Assembly: GCA_938014215.1 (NCBI GenBank)
Contig: CALLRW010000007.1
Coordinates: forward strand, 62,001-126,000
DNA from: an uncultured Alistipes sp.
Lineage (GTDB): Bacteria > Bacteroidota > Bacteroidia > Bacteroidales > Rikenellaceae
Direction of reading: 5' to 3'
DNA: 64,000 nucleotides
The first letter of the stretch is position 1. The number at the start of each line of letters is the position of its first letter. The position numbers and the translations under genes are program-made. Under the pieces are notes generated by a model. The model was given only the letters and a program-made list of their open reading frames with translations, made no database searches and was not told the DNA's origin. This document shows positions 24,133 to 33,388 of the stretch, in pieces.

Positions 24133-26337
24133 ATGATGGACTTCTCACGCTACGAAAAACTCCGCACCCTCGTGCGGACAAACTTCTCGGAGCAGACCCA
24201 GCGTCTGGTCGATGAAGCGCTCGAGTATGCCGAGTCCAAACTCGACGGACTCCAGCGCTACGACGGCTCTCCGCTGATCGGGCACGGCGTCGCCGTAGCC
24301 GAGATCGTCATCTCCGAGGTCGGACTCGGTCGAAACTCGACCCTCTCGTCGATTCTCCACGATGTCGTGCGCATCGCTCACAAACAACTCTCCGACGAGG
24401 ATTTCCTCGCCCTGACGGCCGATATCCAGAAACGATTCGGCGATCAGGTCGTCGGCATCACCATGGGGCTGGCCAACATCTCCGAACTGCGGCTCAAGGT
24501 CGCCAAGGAGCAGGCCAACAACTTCCGCGATCTGATCGTCAGCTACTCGCAGGATCCGCGCGTGATCCTCATCAAGCTGGCCGACCGTCTCGAGGTGATG
24601 CGCTCGCTCGAGATGTTCCCGCGTGAAAAGTGGCGCAAGAAGAGCTGGGAGTCGATGAACCTCTACGCCCAGATTGCCCACAAGCTGGGTCTCTACTCGA
24701 TCAAGAGCGAGCTGGAGGACATCGCCCTGAAGTACCTCGAGCCGAAGGACTACGAACACATCGTCACCAAACTCGAGGAGAGCGCCGACGAACGCCGGGC
24801 CTTCATCGCCCGCTTCGTCGTCCCGATCGAACAGCGCCTCAACCGCCTCGGCATCCAGTACCACATCAAGAGCCGCACGAAGTCGATCTTCTCGATCTGG
24901 AACAAGATGCAGAAGCAGCACGTACCGTTCGAAGGGGTCTACGACATCTTCGCCATCCGCATCATCATCGACTGCCCGCGCGAACAGGAGAAACCCCTCT
25001 GCTGGACCGTCTACTCGGTCGTCACGGACTTCTATACGCCCAACCCCAACCGCATGCGCGACTGGATCTCGATCCCCAAGTCGAACGGCTACGAGTCGCT
25101 CCACACGACCGTCTCGGCCGAGGGACGCTGGGTCGAGGTGCAGATCCGCACCGAACGCATGGACGCCGTCGCCGAACGCGGTATCGCCGCCCATTGGCGC
25201 TACAAGGGGGTCGGTCAGGGGGCCCAGACCAGCGAGATGTGGCTCAGCCGGCTGCGTGAGCTGATGGAGGATACGACCCATGCACTGGCCCAGCGTTTCG
25301 ACGCCAAGCCGGCCTCGGGCGAGATCTTCGTCTTCACGCCGAACGGCGACCTGCGCAAACTCCCCGAAGGGGCCACGCTGCTCGACTTCGCCTTCGACAT
25401 CCACACGTCACTGGGTTCGACGTGCGTCGGCGGCAAGGTCAACAACCGCGCCGTCTCGATCCGCGAACCGCTCAAGAACGGCGATATCGTCGAGATCCAG
25501 ACCCAGAAGAACCAGACCCCGAAATCCGACTGGCTCTCGTTCGTCGTCACCTCGAAGGCCCGCAACAAGATCAAGTCCTTCATCCGCGAGGAGCAGGCCA
25601 AGCATACCCGCATGGGACGCGAAGAGCTCGAGCGCAAGCTGAAGAACTGGAAACTCCCGATCACGATCGACGAGGCGGTGGCCTATCTGGCCCGCCACTT
25701 CAAGCTGCGGCTCGGAACGGAGGTCTACGGACTGATCGCCACCCAGAAGCTCGACTTCGGGACGATCAAGGAGCTGCTCTCGCGCCACCTCTCGGGCGAA
25801 GCCGAGGAGGAGCGCCGCGCCGCAGCCGCCGAGGTCGAACGCCAGAAGGCCGCCCAGCACGCCTCGCAGGAGAAGGCCGCCCCGCAGGATGCACTGGTGA
25901 TCGACGACGACCTGTCGAAGATCCAGTACAAGCTGGCCAAGTGCTGCAACCCGATCAAGGGCGACGAGATCTTCGGCTTCGTGACGATCAATTCGGGCAT
26001 CACGATCCACCGCTGCGACTGCCCCAATGCCAAGCGCATGCGCGAGAACTACCCCTATCGCGTCGTCGAGGCACGCTGGCGACAGTCGGCCGAGGGTGCC
26101 TTCCGCGTCACGATCCGCATCGTCGCGGCCGACACCACCGGCATGGCCAACCACATCACCGAAGTGATCATCCGCGATCTGAAGCTCAACATCCGCACGA
26201 TCAACTTCTCCCCGGCCGGCAACGGCTGCATCGCCGGCACGGTGGCCGTCGAGGTTCCCGGGACGGGTGTTGTCGACACGCTGATCCATCAGATCATGCG
26301 CATCAAAGGGGTTCAACGAGCCTACCGTATCAACTGA
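24133..26337 (+). CDS. relA: Long RelA/SpoT homolog, (p)ppGpp synthetase with degenerate hydrolase motif
   Basis: RSH enzymes make, and in bifunctional forms also degrade, the alarmone (p)ppGpp. I chose MMDFSRYEK (24133), giving 734 residues; the longer frame runs into the promoter. Domains in order: HD domain (about 25-180), synthetase domain (YDIFAIRIII, NGYESLHTTV, VEVQIRTERMDAVAERGIAAHW), TGS domain (EIFVFTPNGDLRKLPEGATL), and a C-terminal ACT domain. The HD domain keeps the H-D pair in SILHDVV, but the following E-D pair of active hydrolases is replaced (RI), and DRLHNMR reads DRLEVMR. Synthetase-only function is therefore likely. Confidence 0.88.
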   Translation: MMDFSRYEKLRTLVRTNFSEQTQRLVDEALEYAESKLDGLQRYDGSPLIGHGVAVAEIVISEVGLGRNSTLSSILHDVVRIAHKQLSDEDFLALTADIQKRFGDQVVGITMGLANISELRLKVAKEQANNFRDLIVSYSQDPRVILIKLADRLEVMRSLEMFPREKWRKKSWESMNLYAQIAHKLGLYSIKSELEDIALKYLEPKDYEHIVTKLEESADERRAFIARFVVPIEQRLNRLGIQYHIKSRTKSIFSIWNKMQKQHVPFEGVYDIFAIRIIIDCPREQEKPLCWTVYSVVTDFYTPNPNRMRDWISIPKSNGYESLHTTVSAEGRWVEVQIRTERMDAVAERGIAAHWRYKGVGQGAQTSEMWLSRLRELMEDTTHALAQRFDAKPASGEIFVFTPNGDLRKLPEGATLLDFAFDIHTSLGSTCVGGKVNNRAVSIREPLKNGDIVEIQTQKNQTPKSDWLSFVVTSKARNKIKSFIREEQAKHTRMGREELERKLKNWKLPITIDEAVAYLARHFKLRLGTEVYGLIATQKLDFGTIKELLSRHLSGEAEEERRAAAAEVERQKAAQHASQEKAAPQDALVIDDDLSKIQYKLAKCCNPIKGDEIFGFVTINSGITIHRCDCPNAKRMRENYPYRVVEARWRQSAEGAFRVTIRIVAADTTGMANHITEVIIRDLKLNIRTINFSPAGNGCIAGTVAVEVPGTGVVDTLIHQIMRIKGVQRAYRIN

Positions 26338-26361
26338 GGCGCACCCCGTCCAAGGTGCGCC
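26338..26361 (+). terminator. Hairpin after the RSH gene
   Basis: GGCGCACC and GGTGCGCC form a perfect 8-bp stem with an 8-nt loop directly after the stop codon. There is no T tract, so termination is uncertain. Confidence 0.35.
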
Positions 26362-26444
26362 GCCCCGGAGCAGAGATCCCCGTCCCAGCTCCGGCAAGAG
26401 AGACTTTTTACCACTTTTTTTACTTTATCCATACGATTTGATCA

Positions 26445-27065
26445 ATGAATAGCAACACAATCAGCGTCGTTTTTGCCGACTCGTCGCATGCGCACTACGC
26501 CCCGCGTATCTGCCAACTGATCTACGAGTCCGCCTTGCAACGCGGCACGGGCATCGCCAGGCGTTCGCCCGAATACATCGCCGCGAAGATGACCGGTGGC
26601 AAGGCCGTCGTGGCGCTGGACGGTGAAAAACTGGTCGGATTCAGCTACATCGAAAGCTGGGAGCACGGCGATTTCGTCGCCACCTCCGGACTGATCGTCG
26701 ATCCCGAGTACCGACACATGGGTCTCGCGGAGCAGATCAAGCGACGAACCTTCGAGCTGGCCCGACGACGATTCCCGTATGCGAAGCTGTTCAGCATCAC
26801 CACGTCGCTGCCCGTCATGAAGCTCAACTCGCGCATGGGCTACCAGCCCGTCACCTTCTCCGAACTGACCGACGACGAGGAGTTCTGGAAGGGGTGCGAA
26901 GGGTGCTGCAACTACGACATCCTCCAGCGCAACAACCGCCGGATGTGTCTCTGCACCGGAATGCTCTACGACCCGGCCCGGGAGCCGTCGAAAAAGCAGT
27001 CGCGGCTGGCCCCCTATCTGATGTTCCTCGGGAACAAGTTTAAGAAAATCTTTCACCTCAAGTAA
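26445..27065 (+). CDS. GNAT acyltransferase, probable N-succinylglutamate synthase of the arginine operon
   Basis: This 206-residue GNAT protein has a central acetyl-CoA-type fold (KAVVALDGEKLVGFSYIESW; GLIVDPEYRHMGLAEQIKRR) and a cysteine-containing C-terminal part (GCEGCCNYDILQRNNRRMCL). It is the first gene of the arginine operon, 12 bp before argG. In Bacteroides thetaiotaomicron an equivalent gene beside argG was assigned by mutant fitness work as the missing first step, acylating glutamate with succinyl-CoA. No classical argA or argJ is present in the window. The function is by synteny with that system; the acyl donor cannot be read from sequence. Confidence 0.75.
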   Translation: MNSNTISVVFADSSHAHYAPRICQLIYESALQRGTGIARRSPEYIAAKMTGGKAVVALDGEKLVGFSYIESWEHGDFVATSGLIVDPEYRHMGLAEQIKRRTFELARRRFPYAKLFSITTSLPVMKLNSRMGYQPVTFSELTDDEEFWKGCEGCCNYDILQRNNRRMCLCTGMLYDPAREPSKKQSRLAPYLMFLGNKFKKIFHLK

Positions 27066-27077
27066 ACGAAAAACACC

Positions 27078-28295
27078 ATGGATAATACGAAGAAAAAAGT
27101 CGTTCTGGCATTCAGCGGAGGTCTCGACACCTCGTTCTGCGCAAAATATCTCTCCGAAGAGAAGGGCTACGCGGTCTACACGGCCATCGCCAATACGGGA
27201 GGCTTCTCGAAGGAGGAGCTCCACCGCATCGAGGCCCGCGCCCTGGAACTCGGCGCCGTGAAGCACGCCACGCTCGACATCGAACAGGAGTATTACGAGA
27301 AGAGCATCCGCTACATGGTCTACGGCAACATCCTGCGCAACGGCACCTACCCCATCTCGGTCAGCTCGGAGCGGATCTTCCAGGCCATGGCCATCATCCA
27401 ATACGCCAAAGAGATCGGCGCCGAGGCCGTGGCCCACGGTTCGACCGGCGCCGGCAACGACCAGGTGCGTTTCGACCTGACGTTCCAGATCCTTGCCCCC
27501 GAGATCGAGATCATCACCCCGACGCGCGACATGACCCTCACGCGCGAATACGAGATCGACTACCTGCGCCGCCACGGCGTGACGGCCGACTACCGGAAGA
27601 TGGAGTACTCGATCAACAAGGGGCTGTGGGGCACCTCGATCGGCGGCCGGGAGACCCTCCACTCAGAGCAGACCCTCCCCGAAGAGGCCTATCCGAGCCA
27701 GATCACGGCCGAAGGCGAGGAGCGTCTGAAGCTCTCGTTCACCGAGGGCGAACTCTCGGCCGTCAACGGCACCCCCTACACGGACAAGGTCGAGGCGATC
27801 CGCGCCGTGGAGGCCATCGGCTCGAAGTTCGGCATCGGCCGCGACATGCACATCGGCGACACGATCATCGGCATCAAGGGCCGCGTCGGATTCGAGGCTG
27901 CGGCCCCGATGCTGATCATCGCCGCCCACAAGATGCTCGAGAAGCATACGCTGACCAAGTGGCAGAGCTACTGGAAGGAGCAGGTGGCCACGTGGTACGG
28001 CATGTTCCTCCACGAGGCGCAGTACCTCGAGCCGGTGATGCGCGACATCGAGGCGATGCTCCGCTCGTCGCAGCGCAACGTCACGGGGACGGTCGAACTG
28101 ATTCTGCGGCCGAGAAACTACACGCTCGTCGGCGTCGAGTCGTCGTACGACCTGATGAAGACCGACTTCGGCGAGTACGGCGAGGTCAACAAGGCGTGGA
28201 CGGCCGACGACGTGAAGGGCTTCACGAAGATCCTCGGCAACCCGATCAAGATCTACTACAACGTCCAGAAACGCAACGGAAAGGAGGAGGAATGA
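27078..28295 (+). CDS. argG: Argininosuccinate synthase
   Basis: It condenses citrulline and aspartate with ATP hydrolysis to give argininosuccinate. The 405-residue protein has the PP-loop motif AFSGGLDTSFC (residues about 11-21) and the conserved GAEAVAHGSTGAGNDQVRFD, in which the citrulline/aspartate site lies. It resembles the Bacteroidetes/Xanthomonas-type sequence. The stop overlaps the argC start (ATGA). Confidence 0.96.
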   Translation: MDNTKKKVVLAFSGGLDTSFCAKYLSEEKGYAVYTAIANTGGFSKEELHRIEARALELGAVKHATLDIEQEYYEKSIRYMVYGNILRNGTYPISVSSERIFQAMAIIQYAKEIGAEAVAHGSTGAGNDQVRFDLTFQILAPEIEIITPTRDMTLTREYEIDYLRRHGVTADYRKMEYSINKGLWGTSIGGRETLHSEQTLPEEAYPSQITAEGEERLKLSFTEGELSAVNGTPYTDKVEAIRAVEAIGSKFGIGRDMHIGDTIIGIKGRVGFEAAAPMLIIAAHKMLEKHTLTKWQSYWKEQVATWYGMFLHEAQYLEPVMRDIEAMLRSSQRNVTGTVELILRPRNYTLVGVESSYDLMKTDFGEYGEVNKAWTADDVKGFTKILGNPIKIYYNVQKRNGKEEE

Positions 28296-29254
28296 TCCGC
28301 GCGGGCATCATCGGAGGCGCCGGCTACACGGCCGGCGAGTTGATCCGCCTGCTGGTGAACCATCCGCAGGTGGAGATTGCGTTCGTCCACAGCTCGTCCA
28401 ACGCCGGGAACCTCCTCACGGAGGTCCACGGCGGGCTGGAGGGCGAGACGACGATGCGCTTCTGTGCGGAGTATGATCTGCACGAGGCCGACGTCGTATT
28501 CCTCTGCTCGGCCCACGGGCAGAGCCGGCTCTGGCTGGCCGGACGGCAGCTGCCCGAGGGGCTGCGGCTGATCGATCTGGCACAAGACTTCCGCGACGAG
28601 TCGGAGGGGTTTGTCTACGGGCTGCCGGAGATGAACCGCGAACGGATCCGCCAGGCCCGCCGCGTGGCCAATCCGGGCTGCTTCGCCACGGCGATCCAGC
28701 TGGCGCTGCTGCCGCTGGCCGCCGCAGGGCTGCTCCGCGACGAGATCCACGTGACGGCCGTCACCGGATCGACCGGCGCGGGCGTGAAGCCCTCGACGAC
28801 GACCCACTTCAGCTGGCGGGCCTCGAACCTCTCGGTCTACAAGGCCTTCACTCACCAGCATCTGAAGGAGATCGGGCGCAACCTGCGGCTGTTGGACCCC
28901 GCGTTCGGGAGCGAAATCAACTTCGTGCCGATGCGCGGCGACTTCACGCGCGGCATCCTGGCCAGCGTCTACACGAACTGCGCGCTCGACGAAGCCGCGG
29001 CGCGGCAGCTCTATGCCGACTGCTACGCGACGGCCGCCTTCACCCGCGTCGTGGAGCACGATGTCGATCTGAAGCAGGTCGTCAATACGAACAAGGCGCT
29101 GCTGCAGGTGGCCCGCCACGGGTCGAAACTGCACGTCGTCTCGGTCATCGACAACCTGCTGAAGGGTGCCTCGGGACAGGCCGTGCAGAACATGAACCTG
29201 ATGTTCGGTCTCGACGAACGCGAAGGGCTGCGGCTGAAGGCCAGCGCATTTTAA
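28292..29254 (+). CDS. argC: N-acyl-gamma-glutamyl-phosphate reductase
   Basis: It reduces N-acylglutamyl phosphate to the semialdehyde with NADPH. The true start is the ATG at 28292 (MIRAGIIGGAGYTAGELIRL), overlapping the argG stop; 320 residues. The Rossmann motif GGAGYTAGE and the catalytic cysteine in NPGCFATAIQ (about residue 129) are present, as are FVPMRGDFTRGI and a C-terminal GxSGQAVQNMNLM. In a succinyl route it would act on the N-succinyl intermediate. Confidence 0.95.
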   Translation: MIRAGIIGGAGYTAGELIRLLVNHPQVEIAFVHSSSNAGNLLTEVHGGLEGETTMRFCAEYDLHEADVVFLCSAHGQSRLWLAGRQLPEGLRLIDLAQDFRDESEGFVYGLPEMNRERIRQARRVANPGCFATAIQLALLPLAAAGLLRDEIHVTAVTGSTGAGVKPSTTTHFSWRASNLSVYKAFTHQHLKEIGRNLRLLDPAFGSEINFVPMRGDFTRGILASVYTNCALDEAAARQLYADCYATAAFTRVVEHDVDLKQVVNTNKALLQVARHGSKLHVVSVIDNLLKGASGQAVQNMNLMFGLDEREGLRLKASAF

Positions 29255-29307
29255 GTCACACGGGTGCCGTTCCGGATCGGGACGGCGCCCCCAGCAAGCA
29301 AATTTCC

Positions 29308-30435
29308 ATGGAACTATTCAACGTATATTCACTCTATCCGATCGAACCCGTCCGGGGCAAGGGGTGTTTCGTCTACGACGGTCAGGGGACCGAGTACCTC
29401 GACCTCTACGGCGGACATGCCGTCATCTCGATCGGTCACGCACAGCCCGACTACGTGAAGGCTGTCTCGGAACAGGTCGGGCGGCTGGGGTTCTACTCCA
29501 ACTCGGTCGAGAACCGGCTGCAGGTCGAACTGGCCCACCGGCTGGGCCGCGTATCGGGGTATGACGACTACCGGCTCTTCCTCTGCAATTCGGGGGCCGA
29601 GGCCAACGAAAACGCCCTGAAGCTGGCATCGTTCCACACCGGCCGCCGCAAGGTGCTGGCCGTCGAGCGCGCCTTTCACGGACGGACCTCGGGGGCCGTG
29701 GCCGTGACGGACAATCCGGCCATCGCGTCGCCCTTCAACCGCACGCCGAATGTCGAATTTACGCCGCTCAACGACCTCGCAGCGGCCCGTACCAAACTCG
29801 CCACCGGCGAATTCGCCGCCGTGATCGTCGAGGGCATCCAGGGCGTTGCGGGGATCCACTGCCCGACGGACGACTTCCTGCGCGGACTGCGCCAGGCGGC
29901 CACCGAGAGCGGCACGCAACTTATTCTGGACGAGATCCAGTCGGGTTACGGCCGCACGGGACGCTTCTTCGCCCACCAAGAGGCCGGGATCCGTCCCGAT
30001 CTGATCACCGTGGCCAAGGGCATGGGCAACGGATTCCCGATCGGCGGCGTGCTGATCGCCCCCCACTTCGAGGCCCGGGCGGGCATGCTGGGAACCACCT
30101 TCGGAGGAAACCACCTGGCCTGCGCCGCGGCGATCGCCGTACTGGAGGTGATCGAGCGCGAACATCTGATCGAGAATGCCGCCACGGTGGGCCGCTATCT
30201 GATCGACGAACTGCGCCGCTTCGACCGGCTGAAGGAGGTGCGCGGCCGCGGGCTGATGATCGGCATCGAGATCGACGGCCAGGGGTCGGAACTCCGCCGC
30301 AGACTCCTCTTCGAAAAGCATATCTTCACGGGCGGCGCCGGCGCCTCGGTCGTCCGGCTGCTGCCGGCACTCTGCCTCTCGCGCGAACTCGCCGCGCGTT
30401 TCCTCGAGGCCTTCCGCGAGACGCTGCTGGGATAA
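29308..30435 (+). CDS. argD: N-acylornithine aminotransferase
   Basis: A PLP enzyme that transfers the amino group from glutamate to N-acylglutamate semialdehyde. The 375-residue protein shows CNSGAEANENALKLA, FHGRTSGA, LILDEIQSGYGRTG and the PLP lysine Lys237 in TVAKGMGNGFPIGG. It lies 53 bp after argC and 15 bp before argF'. Confidence 0.95.
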   Translation: MELFNVYSLYPIEPVRGKGCFVYDGQGTEYLDLYGGHAVISIGHAQPDYVKAVSEQVGRLGFYSNSVENRLQVELAHRLGRVSGYDDYRLFLCNSGAEANENALKLASFHTGRRKVLAVERAFHGRTSGAVAVTDNPAIASPFNRTPNVEFTPLNDLAAARTKLATGEFAAVIVEGIQGVAGIHCPTDDFLRGLRQAATESGTQLILDEIQSGYGRTGRFFAHQEAGIRPDLITVAKGMGNGFPIGGVLIAPHFEARAGMLGTTFGGNHLACAAAIAVLEVIEREHLIENAATVGRYLIDELRRFDRLKEVRGRGLMIGIEIDGQGSELRRRLLFEKHIFTGGAGASVVRLLPALCLSRELAARFLEAFRETLLG

Positions 30436-30450
30436 AAAAAGAGTAACAAG

Positions 30451-31410
30451 ATGAAAAAATTCACCTGTGTACAGGATATCGGCGACCTGCGGGCCGCCGT
30501 TGCCGAGGCGCTTGAGATCAAGCGCGACCGCTTCCGCTTCACCGGACTGGGCCGCAACCGCACGCTGCTGATGCTCTTCTTCAATTCGAGCCTCCGCACG
30601 CGCCTCTCGACCCAGAAGGCCGCCATGAACCTCGGCATGAACGTCATGGTCCTCGACGTCAACCAGGGGGCCTGGAAACTCGAAACCGAACGCGGCGTGG
30701 TGATGGACGGCGACCGGGCCGAACATCTGCTCGAAGCCATCCCGGTCATGGGTTCCTACTGCGACGTGATCGGCGTGCGCTCGTTCGCCCGTCTTCAGGA
30801 CAAGGCCGAGGATTACGAGGAGCGTGTTCTCGAGCAGTTCATCCGCTACTCGGGGCGTCCGGTCTTCTCGATGGAGGCCGCCACGCGCCACCCGCTGCAG
30901 AGCTTCGCCGACCTGATCACGATCGAGGAGCACAAGCAGACGGAGCGCCCGAAGGTGGTCCTGACCTGGGCCCCCCATCCCAACGCCCTGCCGCAGGCCG
31001 TGCCCAACTCCTTCGCCGAATGGATGAACGCCGCCGGCTACGAACTGGTCATCACCCATCCCGAAGGCTACGAGCTCGATCCGCGCTTCGTCGGAGGGGC
31101 CCGCGTCGAATACGACCAGCGCAAGGCTCTCGAGGGGGCCGACTTCGTCTACGCCAAGAACTGGTCGGCGTGGGCCGATCCCAACTACGGCAAGGTCCTC
31201 TCGCGCGACCGTTCGTGGACGGTCGACGCGGAGAAGATGGCCCTGACGAACAACGCCTGCTTCATGCACTGCCTGCCCGTGCGGCGCAACATGATCGTGA
31301 CGGACGAGGTGATCGAATCGCCCCGTTCGCTGGTGATCCCCGAGGCCGCCAACCGCGAAATCTCGGCCCAGGTCGTCCTCAAGAGGCTGCTGGAGGGGCT
31401 CGGACGATGA
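30451..31410 (+). CDS. argF': N-succinyl/N-acetylornithine carbamoyltransferase (ArgF')
   Basis: This enzyme carbamoylates an N-acylated ornithine instead of free ornithine. The 319-residue sequence is close to the Bacteroides fragilis N-succinylornithine enzyme: carbamoyl-phosphate motif SSLRTR (residues 46-51), ATRHPLQSFAD and the C-terminal HCLPVRRNM. In the region that distinguishes substrates it reads MDGDRAEHLLEAIP, so residue 90 is Ala. By my recollection the succinyl enzyme of B. fragilis has Pro90 there and the acetyl enzyme of Xanthomonas has Glu at the equivalent site. The stop overlaps argB (ATGA). Confidence 0.92.
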   Translation: MKKFTCVQDIGDLRAAVAEALEIKRDRFRFTGLGRNRTLLMLFFNSSLRTRLSTQKAAMNLGMNVMVLDVNQGAWKLETERGVVMDGDRAEHLLEAIPVMGSYCDVIGVRSFARLQDKAEDYEERVLEQFIRYSGRPVFSMEAATRHPLQSFADLITIEEHKQTERPKVVLTWAPHPNALPQAVPNSFAEWMNAAGYELVITHPEGYELDPRFVGGARVEYDQRKALEGADFVYAKNWSAWADPNYGKVLSRDRSWTVDAEKMALTNNACFMHCLPVRRNMIVTDEVIESPRSLVIPEAANREISAQVVLKRLLEGLGR

Positions 31411-32327
31411 AGGCGCTCACGGTCATGAAGATCGGCGGCAACGTCATCGACGATCCCGTTGCGCTGAAGGCCTTTCTGCGGGAGTTCGCCGCCCTCGAGG
31501 GTCCGCGGATCCTCGTCCACGGCGGCGGAAAACTCGCCACGCGGCTGGCCGAACGCCTCGAACTGGAGGTCAGGATGGTCGACGGACGGAGAATCACCGA
31601 CAAGGGGATGCTCGATGTGGTGACGATGGTCTACGCCGGGCTGATCAACAAGCAGCTCGTCGCCGGACTGCAGGCCGCCGGCTGCAACGCCATCGGCCTT
31701 TCGGGCGCCGACGGGAATGTCATCACCGCCCGCCGCCGTTCGTCCGAACCGATCGACTACGGATTCGTCGGCGACATTGAACGGGTCGACGCGGCGTTGA
31801 TCGTCCGGCTGCTCGATGCCGGGCTGGTCCCCGTCTTTCCGGCCATCATGCACGACGGAAAGGGCACGCTGCTCAACTGCAATGCCGACGGCGTTGCGGC
31901 TGCCGTGGCGCTCGCCATGACGACGCAGGCCCCGGTCGATCTGGTCTACTGCTTCGAGAAGCCCGGCGTGCTGCGCGATCCGGAGGACGAAGGGTCGGTG
32001 ATCGGAGAGATCACGGCCGACAGCTTTGCGGCGCTCCGGGCCGACGGAACGGTCAGCAAGGGGATGATCCCCAAGATCGAGAGCGCCATGAAGGCCGTCG
32101 AGGCGGGGGTGCGCAGCGTCACGATCCGCAGTTCGGCCCGCCTGACAGACGGCATCGGCACCGTCATCCGCCAAGCTGCAGACGGAGCAGCCACAAACAG
32201 AATGGCCGCAAACGGAGCGGCCGCCGAGGGACCCGCCGAGGAAACTGCCGAGGAAACCGCCGATATCGACGGAACGGACTCCGGCAAGCCGCGGACGAAG
32301 GAGACCGCCCATTCGGAAGAATCATGA
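31407..32327 (+). CDS. argB: N-acylglutamate kinase with low-complexity C-terminal tail
   Basis: It phosphorylates N-acetyl- or N-succinylglutamate. The start at 31407 overlaps the argF' stop, giving 306 residues. The kinase fold (residues 1-254) shows KIGGNVID, HGGGKLA, the substrate region DGRRITDKGMLDVVTMVYAG, LLNCNADGVA and KGMIPKIESA. Residues 255-306 are an Ala/Glu/Thr-rich tail (AANGAAAEGPAEETAEETAD) encoded by short direct repeats. It is absent from typical ArgB proteins, which end at about residue 255-260. The stop of the tail still overlaps argE (ATGA). Confidence 0.94.
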   Translation: MKALTVMKIGGNVIDDPVALKAFLREFAALEGPRILVHGGGKLATRLAERLELEVRMVDGRRITDKGMLDVVTMVYAGLINKQLVAGLQAAGCNAIGLSGADGNVITARRRSSEPIDYGFVGDIERVDAALIVRLLDAGLVPVFPAIMHDGKGTLLNCNADGVAAAVALAMTTQAPVDLVYCFEKPGVLRDPEDEGSVIGEITADSFAALRADGTVSKGMIPKIESAMKAVEAGVRSVTIRSSARLTDGIGTVIRQAADGAATNRMAANGAAAEGPAEETAEETADIDGTDSGKPRTKETAHSEES

Positions 32328-33388
32328 AACCGAAAACCGCAGAGGCCATTGAACTGCTGCAGGCGTTGATTGCGACCCCCTCTCCGTCGCGCGACGAGGC
32401 CCGCACGGCCGACCTGCTCGCCGCCTTCCTCTCCGAACACGGCTGCACCCCCGAACGGCTGCACAACAACGTCTGGGTCCGCGCCGAAGGGTTTGACCCG
32501 CGGCGCCCGACACTGCTGCTGAACTCGCACCACGACACCGTGCGCCCCGCCGCCTCCTACACGCGCGACCCCTACACGCCGACTCTCGAAGAGGGGCGTC
32601 TCTACGGTCTGGGGAGCAACGATGCCGGAGCTTCGGTGGTCACGCTCGCGGAGACCTTTCTCACGTTCCGCCGCCGCAGCCTCCCGTTCAATCTGGTGCT
32701 GGCCCTCTCGGCCGAGGAGGAGTGCATGGGCGAACACGGCATGCGGGCGCTGCTGCCGGCCCTGGGACGCATCGACATGGCCCTCGTGGGCGAACCGACC
32801 GGCATGCAGGCCGCTGTGGGCGAACGCGGGCTGGTCGTACTGGACTGCACGACCCGCGGCCGGAGCGGCCATGCCGCCCGCGGCGAAGGGGTCAACGCCC
32901 TCTACCTGGCGATGGACGACATCGCGCGGCTGCGCACGTTCCGCTTCGACCGCGAATCGCCGCTGCTCGGTCCCGTCGGCATCGCCGTGACGCAGATCGA
33001 GGCCGGTACGCAGCACAACGTCGTCCCGGACCGCTGCCGCTACGTCGTCGACATCCGCACGACCGATGCCTACACGAACGAGGAGGTCGTCGAGATTCTC
33101 CGCCGGACGCTGCAGGCCGAGGTCACCCCCCGCTCGACGCGGATCCGGGCCGTTGCCGTTGCCGACGAGAACCCGCTGGTCCGCGCCGCATGCGCCGTCG
33201 GACGCCGCACGTTCGTCTCACCGACCACCTCCGACCGCACGCTGATGCCCTTCCCGGCACTCAAGATGGGGCCCGGCGAATCGGCCCGATCCCACGCAGC
33301 CGACGAATATGTCCTCGTCGCGGAGATCGACGAGGCCCTCGCCATTTATGAACAATATGTCGAACAACTGGCAAAACTATACCCATGA
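32324..33388 (+). CDS. argE: N-acylcitrulline (acylornithine) deacylase, M20 family
   Basis: This zinc-dependent M20 hydrolase removes the acyl group; after an ArgF' step its substrate would be N-succinyl- or N-acetylcitrulline. The 354-residue protein has the metal-binding segments NSHHDTV (about residues 67-73) and GSNDAGAS, the catalytic SAEEECMGEHG, and GEPTG. It overlaps argB upstream and argH downstream by 4 bp each. Confidence 0.93.
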   Translation: MKPKTAEAIELLQALIATPSPSRDEARTADLLAAFLSEHGCTPERLHNNVWVRAEGFDPRRPTLLLNSHHDTVRPAASYTRDPYTPTLEEGRLYGLGSNDAGASVVTLAETFLTFRRRSLPFNLVLALSAEEECMGEHGMRALLPALGRIDMALVGEPTGMQAAVGERGLVVLDCTTRGRSGHAARGEGVNALYLAMDDIARLRTFRFDRESPLLGPVGIAVTQIEAGTQHNVVPDRCRYVVDIRTTDAYTNEEVVEILRRTLQAEVTPRSTRIRAVAVADENPLVRAACAVGRRTFVSPTTSDRTLMPFPALKMGPGESARSHAADEYVLVAEIDEALAIYEQYVEQLAKLYP

